Shown: one piece after another, positions 57,634 to 64,000 of the stretch | How the letters are laid out: each line of letters begins with the position of its first letter | How positions within the stretch are numbered: the first letter of the stretch is position 1 | NCBI RefSeq assembly: GCF_035046485.1 | Contig: NC_085137.1 | Coordinates: forward strand, 130,266,703 to 130,330,702 | Length of the DNA: 64,000 nucleotides | Direction of reading: 5' to 3' | From: Aedes albopictus | Taxonomy: Eukaryota; Arthropoda; Insecta; Diptera; Culicidae | Program-made: the position numbers and the translations under genes | Notes under the pieces: model-generated | What the model was told of the DNA's origin: nothing | What the model saw: the letters and a program-made list of their open reading frames with translations, nothing else | Databases searched by the model: none

Positions 57634-59813
57634 TACCAGGAATTCCACTAGTAATTTTAAAGGGAATTCCACCAAGAATTTTAGAGAAAAGTCCACCTTA
57701 AATTCCTCCAGGAATTCCTCCTTAAATTCCTCCAAGAATTCCACTAGAAATTCCTCCAGGAATTCCACCAGGAATTCCTCCAGGAATTCCACCAGGAATT
57801 CCTCCAGGAATTCCTCCAGGAATTCCTCCAGGAATTCCTCCAGGAATTCCTCCAGGAATTCCTCCAGGAATTCCTCCAGGAATTCCTCCAGGAATTCCTC
57901 CAGGAATTCCTCCAGGAATTCCTCCAGGAATTCCTCCAGGAATTCCTCCAGGAATTCCTCCAGGAATTCCTCCAGGAATTCCTCCAGGAATTCCTCCAGG
58001 AATTCCTCCAGGAATTCCTCCAGGAATTCCTCCAGGAATTCCTCCAGGAATTCCTCCAGGAATTCCTCCAGGAATTCCACCAGGCATTCCTCCAGGAATT
58101 CCATCAGGAATTCCTCCAGGAATTCCACCAGGAATTCCTTCAGGAATTCCACCAGGAATTCCTCCAGGAATTCCACCAGGAATTTCTCCAGGAATTCCAC
58201 CAGGAATTCCTCCAGGAATTCCTCCAGGAATTCCTCCAGGAATTCCTCCAGGAATTCCACCAGGAATTCCACCAGGAATTCCTCCAGGAATTCCACCAGG
58301 ATTTCCTCCAGGAATTCCACCAGGATTTCCTCCAGGAACTCCACCAGGAATTCCTCCAGGAATTCCACCAGAAATTCCTCCAGGAATTCCACCAGAAATT
58401 CCTCCAGGAATTCCACCAGGAATTCCTCCAGGAATTCCACCAGGAAATCCTCCAGGAATTCCACCAGGAATTCCTCCAGGAATTCCACCAGGAATTCCTC
58501 CAGGAATTCCACCAGGAATTCCTCCAGGAATTCCACCAGGAATTCCTCCAGGAATTCCACCAGGAATTCCTCCAGGAATTCCACCAGGAATTCCTCCAGG
58601 AATTCCACCAGGAATTCCTCCAGGAATTCCACCAGGAATTCCTCCAGGAAATCCACCAGGAATTCCTCCAGGAATTCCACCAGGAATTCCTCCAGGAATC
58701 CACCAGGAATTCCTCCAGGAATTCCACCAGAAATTCCTCCAGGAATTCCACCAGAAATTCATCCAGGAATTCCACCAGGAATTCATCCAGGAATTCCACC
58801 AGGAATTCCTCCAGGAATTCCACCAGGAATTTCTCCAGGAATTCCACCAGGAATTCCTCCAGGAATTCCACCAGGAATTCCTCCAGGAATTCCAGCAGGA
58901 ATTCCTCCAGGAATTCCAACAGGAATTCCTCCAGGAATTCCACCAGGAATTCCTCCAGGAATTCCACCAGGAATTCCTCCAGGAATTCCACCAGGAATTC
59001 CTCCAGGAATTCCACCAGGAATTCCTTCAGGAATTCCACCAGGAATTCCTCCAGGAATTCCACCAGGAATTCCTCCAGGAATTCCACCAGGAATTCCTCC
59101 AGGAATTCCACCAGGAATTCCTCCAGGAATTCCACCAGGAATTCCTCCAGGAATTCCTCCAGGAATTCCACCAGGAATTCCTCCAGGAATTCCACCAGGA
59201 ATTCCTCCAGGAATTCCACCAATAATTCCACCAATAATTCCTCCAGGAATTCCTCCAGGAATTCCACCAGGAATTCCTCCAGGAATTCCACCAGGAATTC
59301 CTCCAGGAATTCCACCAGGAATTCCTCCAGGAATTCCACCAGGAATTCCTCCAGGAATTCCACCAGGAATTCCTCCAGGAATTCCACCAGGAATTCCTCC
59401 AGGAATTCCACCAGGAATTCCGCCAGGAATTCCGCCAGGAATTCCACCAGGAATTCCGCCAGGAATTCCACCAGGAATTCCGCCAAGAATTCCACCAGGA
59501 ATTCCGCCAGGAATTCCACCAGGAATTCCGCTAGGAATTCCACCAGGAATTCCGCTAGGAATTCCACCAGGAATTCCGCCAGGAATTCCACCAGGAATTC
59601 CGCCAGGAATTCCACCAGGAATTCCGCCAGGAATTCCACCAGGAATTCCGCCAGGAATTCCACCAGGAATTCCGCCAGGAATTCCACCAGGAATTCCGCC
59701 AGGAATTCCACCAGGAATTCCTCCAGGAATTCCACCAGGAATTCCTCCAGGAATTCCACCAGGAATTCCTCCAGGAATTCCACCAGGAATTCCTCCAGGA
59801 ATTCCACCAGGAA
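57634..59813. repeat. GGAATTCC-core satellite, forward orientation, left palindrome arm
   Basis: Highly regular 24-bp dimers, with a run of ctccaggaattc monomers at 57810-58075 and a ccgccaggaattccacc variant stretch at 59415-59710. Confidence 0.98.
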
Positions 59814-62196
59814 TTCCTGGTGGAATTCCTGGAGGAATTCCTGGTGGAATTCCTGGAGGAATTCCTGGTGGAATTCCTGGAGGAATTCCTGGTGGAATTC
59901 CTGGAGCAATTCCTGGTGGGATTCCTGGAGGAATTCCTCGTGGAATTCCTGGAGGAATTCCTCGTGGAATTCCTGGAGGAATTCCTGGTGGAATTCCTGG
60001 AGGAATTCCTGGTGGAATTCCTGGAGGAATTCCTGGTGGAATTCCTGGAGGAATTCCTGGTGGAATTCCTGGAGGAATTCCTGGTTGAATTCCTGGAGGA
60101 ATTCCTGGTGGAATTCCTGGAGGAATTCCTGGTGGAATTCCTGGAGGAATTCCTGGTGGAATTCCTGGAGGAATTCCTGGTGGAATTCCTGGAGGAATTC
60201 CTGGTGGAATTCCTGGAGGAATTCCTGGTGGAATTCCTGGAGGAATTCCTGGTGGAATTCCTGGAGGAATTCCTGGTGGAATTCCTGGAGGAATTCCTGG
60301 TGGAATTCCTGGAGGAATTCCTGGTGGAATTCCTGGAGGAATTCCTGGTGGAATTCCTGGAGGAATTCCTGGTGGAATTCCTGGAGGAATTCCTGGTGGA
60401 ATTCCTGGAGGAATTCCTGGTGGAATTCCTGGAGGAATTCCTGGTGGAATTCCTGGAGGAATTCCTGGTGGAATTCCTGGAGGAATTCCTGGTGGAATTC
60501 CTGGAGGAATTCCTGGTGGAATTCCTGGAGGAATTCCTGGTGGAATTCCTGGCGGAATTCCTGGTGGAATTCCTGGCGGAATTCCTGGTGGAATTCCTGG
60601 CGGAATTCCTGGTGGAATTCCTAGCGGAATTCCTGGTGGAATTCCTAGCGGAATTCCTGGTGGAATTCCTGGCGGAATTCCTGGTGGAATTCTTGGCGGA
60701 ATTCCTGGTGGAATTCCTGGCGGAATTCCTGGTGGAATTCCTGGCGGAATTCCTGGTGGAATTCCTGGCGGAATTCCTGGCGGAATTCCTGGTGGAATTC
60801 CTGGAGGAATTCCTGGTGGAATTCCTGGAGGAATTCCTGGTGGAATTCCTGGAGGAATTCCTGGTGGAATTCCTGGAGGAATTCCTGGTGGAATTCCTGG
60901 AGGAATTCCTGGTGGAATTCCTGGAGGAATTCCTGGTGGAATTCCTGGAGGAATTCCTGGTGGAATTCCTGGAGGAATTCCTGGAGGAATTATTGGTGGA
61001 ATTATTGGTGGAATTCCTGGAGGAATTCCTGGTGGAATTCCTGGAGGAATTCCTGGTGGAATTCCTGGAGGAATTCCTGGAGGAATTCCTGGTGGAATTC
61101 CTGGAGGAATTCCTGGTGGAATTCCTGGAGGAATTCCTGGTGGAATTCCTGGAGGAATTCCTGGTGGAATTCCTGGAGGAATTCCTGGTGGAATTCCTGG
61201 AGGAATTCCTGGTGGAATTCCTGGAGGAATTCCTGGTGGAATTCCTGGAGGAATTCCTGGTGGAATTCCTGGAGGAATTCCTGGTGGAATTCCTGGAGGA
61301 ATTCCTGGTGGAATTCCTGGAGGAATTCCTGGTGGAATTCCTGGAGGAATTCCTGGTGGAATTCCTGGAGGAATTCCTGGTGGAATTCCTGGAGGAATTC
61401 CTGTTGGAATTCCTGGAGGAATTCCTGCTGGAATTCCTGGAGGAATTCCTGCTGGAATTCCTGGAGGAATTCCTGGTGGAATTCCTGGAGGAATTCCTGG
61501 TGGAATTCCTGGAGGAATTCCTGGTGGAATTCCTGGAGGAATTCCTGGTGGAATTCCTGGATGAATTCCTGGTGGAATTCCTGGATGAATTTCTGGTGGA
61601 ATTCCTGGAGGAATTTCTGGTGGAATTCCTGGAGGAATTCCTGGTGGATTCCTGGAGGAATTCCTGGTGGAATTCCTGGAGGAATTCCTGGTGGAATTCC
61701 TGGAGGAATTCCTGGTGGAATTCCTGGAGGAATTCCTGGTGGAATTCCTGGATGAATTCCTGGTGGAATTCCTGGATGAATTTCTGGTGGAATTCCTGGA
61801 GGAATTTCTGGTGGAATTCCTGGAGGAATTCCTGGTGGATTCCTGGAGGAATTCCTGGTGGAATTCCTGGAGGAATTCCTGGTGGATTTCCTGGAGGAAT
61901 TCCTGGAGGAATTCCTGGAGGAATTCCTGGAGGAATTCCTGGAGGAATTCCTGGAGGAATTCCTGGAGGAATTCCTGGAGGAATTCCTGGAGGAATTCCT
62001 GGAGGAATTCCTGGAGGAATTCCTGGAGGAATTCCTGGTGGAATTCCTGGAGGAATTCCTGGTGGAATTCCTGGAGGAATTTCTAGTGGAATTCTTGGAG
62101 GAATTTAAGGAGGAATTCCTGGAGGAATTTAAGGTGGACTTTTCTCTAAAATTCTTGGTGGAATTCCCTTTAAAATTACTAGTGGAATTCCTGGTA
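59814..62196. repeat. GGAATTCC-core satellite, reverse orientation, right palindrome arm
   Basis: Mirror of the left arm. The cgg-variant stretch reappears at 60550-60790, and ggaggaattcct monomers at 61885-62035. A segment around gatgaattcctggtggaatt is present twice (61560 and 61750). Confidence 0.98.
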
Positions 62197-62382
62197 GAAT
62201 TTTGATTCGATTTCAATTTAATTTCGATTCGATTTCGATTCCAATCCAAAGCCAATCCGATCCAAATCCAATCCAAATCCAATCCAAATCCAATCCAAAT
62301 CCAATCCAGATCCAATGCAAATCCAATCCAAATCCAATCCAAATCCAAATCCAATCCAAATCCAATCCAAATCCAATCAAAA
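62197..62382. repeat. 11-bp satellite composite (right arm)
   Basis: Exact mirror of 57448-57633: cgattcgatttcgattcc followed by AAATCCAATCC units, the same A-to-B order as at 16110/16111. Confidence 0.95.
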
Positions 62383-62802
62383 TCTTGGTGAGATTCAATG
62401 AGGAATTGGTTGTGAAATTCCCTGAGGAATTCCTGTTTGAATTTTTGGTGGAATTCCAGGTGGAGTTTCTGAAGGAATTCCTGGTGGAATATCTGGAGTA
62501 AAGCTTAATGGATTTTCTGGGGAAATATCTGGTGGATTTTCTAATGGAGATCCTGGTGGAGTTTATGAATTTCTAAAGAAATTCGTTGAGTTATTTCTGG
62601 TGGAAAAACTAGAAAAATTTCTGCTGGGATTTTTAGAGGAATTTCTGGTTAATTTGCTAGGGAATTTCCTGGTTGAATTGTTGGAGCAATCCGCTCATGA
62701 CTTGAAGAAGGAGTCACATCAAACTTGTAGAAGTTCTCTTATAACTACAAAATTCGTTACAGTGACTTACAGGTCATGATGATGGATCTGTTATTTCATG
62801 AG

Positions 62803-63253
62803 CTAGTAATTTCCAAATTCGTGCCACTGTAAAAATCGATTTGCTTCGCCTCCATTCATCAAATTCACGCTCAACTCCATCATCTTATGAACGATGGCAA
62901 CTGGTGGAGCGCTCGAGATTAACTCGGGAAATGATGCATGACCCGTAATGATTCTGCGCTTCCTGTTGGGATTTCTTAAGCGACGATATTTCAGTGCGAC
63001 GGTGCTGGCGGAAGTCGTCATTGGCGAAAACTCCGCTTCCGCATATATACGTTCAAGCATGAAGGGTGAACACTGCGTAGCGAAAAAGCGTAGATTTTTG
63101 ACCAAGTATCCAACTGCGACGGCTGGGGAAAGCAATTTGAGACCCGTTTTGTAATACATATGCGAGCAACGCAACGACGGGATGTTTCTGTCGTTAACTT
63201 ATTGAAAATGGAACTTGTTTACCGGATTCTTGAAAAGAACTTACTTTTAAATA
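62803..63253 (-). CDS. Orphan 118-codon frame with TATA-like box (right arm)
   Basis: Mirror of 56577-57027; ATG at 63160 (complement), stop at 62803, TATTTAAAAG complement at 63244-63253. No sequence difference from the left arm was seen in the frame. Confidence 0.2.
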
Positions 63254-64000
63254 CCGCTCCGTACTTGAAGGAGGAAAAGTCTGTGTAAGAAAGAGCATCG
63301 TCGTCACACAAGAGACCAAACAAGTTTGAAGTGGACCGGAGCGAATTGTAGCTTCAAGTGAAAATTCCACATAAGAAGGATGTGGAAATTTTCACTCCCG
63401 AGTCGGTAAGGGCATTTGAACTATCCGAACTCTTCTCAACACAACCGTCAGAAGAAAGTGATTGACCACTAATTTCACAAATGGGCAACTCGACTACCAC
63501 CAATTACCAGTTGGTAGTCAGTCGTTCACCAACCAAGGACGACGACGAAAGCCAGGACGAAACAAATCAACTTAATTTGCTAAATGTAACCGAGAGCAAA
63601 GTTTGCTGCCCTCCCTCTCTCGTTTTGATGTGCTGTTGATGCTGATGCTGTATGGATGCCGTTCGTCAAGTTAATTGCTTACAGGCACCGACGACCGTGT
63701 CATCTCTACCCCGGTTGTAAATAAGAGCTGTAGCTCAAACAACTATGTAAGGGCTCCACACGGAAGAGCGGAGCAGCAACTCCGCTAGCGAGCTGTTTGA
63801 TCTTCTCAGTCAGTCATCTTCTCGGTAGCATTACAAGATATGGTATGCCTGCCTGCCATACCTACCTTTGGAGTGTCACCAAAAGAAGTTCTTCGCTAAT
63901 TTTTTCCCTTTATGCAGGAATAATTCATGTATGCATTCCGTGTTTGGTCATGGGAAGCTTTCCATTTCTCGCGAATATATTTGTTTAGGAAATAACACAA

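Larger units (their letters stand above)
55829..64000. repeat. Giant inverted duplication (arms at least ~4 kb)
   Basis: Coordinates in the two arms sum to 119830 without drift from 55842/63988 to 57633/62197, so about 1.8 kb of unique arm is colinear and inverted. I saw two substitutions there (57061/62769 and 57094/62736). The inner satellite arms differ: the local axis is at 59813/59814, giving 2.2 kb on the left and 2.4 kb on the right. The left has a long homogeneous run of ctccaggaattc (57810-58075) that is shorter on the right, and the right has a duplicated 190-bp segment (61560-61860). The right arm reaches the window end, so the full extent is unknown. Confidence 0.97.

Noticed and set aside
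57476..62108. Long frames rich in [16 protein letters not shown] or WNSWRNSW, resembling structural or repeat proteins
   Set aside because: All derive from the 12/24-bp GGAATTCC satellite read in different frames; there is no start context, signal peptide or non-repeat domain.

Overview
The window is eukaryotic nuclear DNA, most probably from an Aedes-type mosquito. The best taxonomic markers are two tRNA-derived SINEs (19352-19626 and 38434-38692) that match what I know of the Aedes Feilai family. The rest fits: AT-rich sequence, very high transposon load, many short MITEs with TA, TTAA, TAA or 8-bp target duplications, and a Helitron-like end pair. Three 500-N scaffold gaps (57-556, 20001-20500, 39945-40444) show an unfinished assembly. 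I found no complete protein-coding gene that I recognise. Most long open frames are by-products of satellites whose unit lengths avoid stop codons.

Layout: 1-13 kb is a graveyard of nested DNA transposons, including a small element with 83-bp terminal direct repeats and a series of hairpins (985-2018), a TA-flanked foldback element (5243-6686), an 8-bp-TSD element (7402-9623) inside another foldback, and a TTAA element carrying a Helitron-like insertion (11895-12771). From 14.4 to 18.2 kb there is an 11-bp satellite that switches strand and sequence variant at 16110/16111. From 20.5 to 24.2 kb lies a diverged GAATTC-rich repeat field. From 26.0 to 38.9 kb there are more transposons: a TTAA element with 152-bp tandem units, a long-TIR element holding the frameshifted remnant of a small gene, several palindromic MITEs, and a second copy of the 8-bp-TSD element split by a SINE. 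From 41.2 to 44.0 kb there is a diverged GAATTC-core repeat field, followed by an exact tandem duplication with a 967-bp period.

From 46.6 kb to about 62.2 kb the DNA is dominated by a 12-bp minisatellite with the palindromic core GGAATTCC, in blocks of alternating orientation separated by unique spacers. The last 8.2 kb is a giant inverted duplication with global axis near 59915. Its outer unique arms (1.8 kb compared) are almost identical, but the satellite inside differs between arms. This is either a real palindrome or a head-to-head assembly join of two haplotypes.

The one sequence that looks like host-gene machinery is at 49715-49797, + strand: a branch-point-like CTAAT, a long pyrimidine tract and CAG followed directly by GTACGT. 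This is the layout of a recursive (zero-length exon) splice site, or alternatively the acceptor of a short terminal exon. If it is used, the window lies at least partly inside a very large intron of a + strand gene. Other candidate genes are weak and are listed with low confidence.
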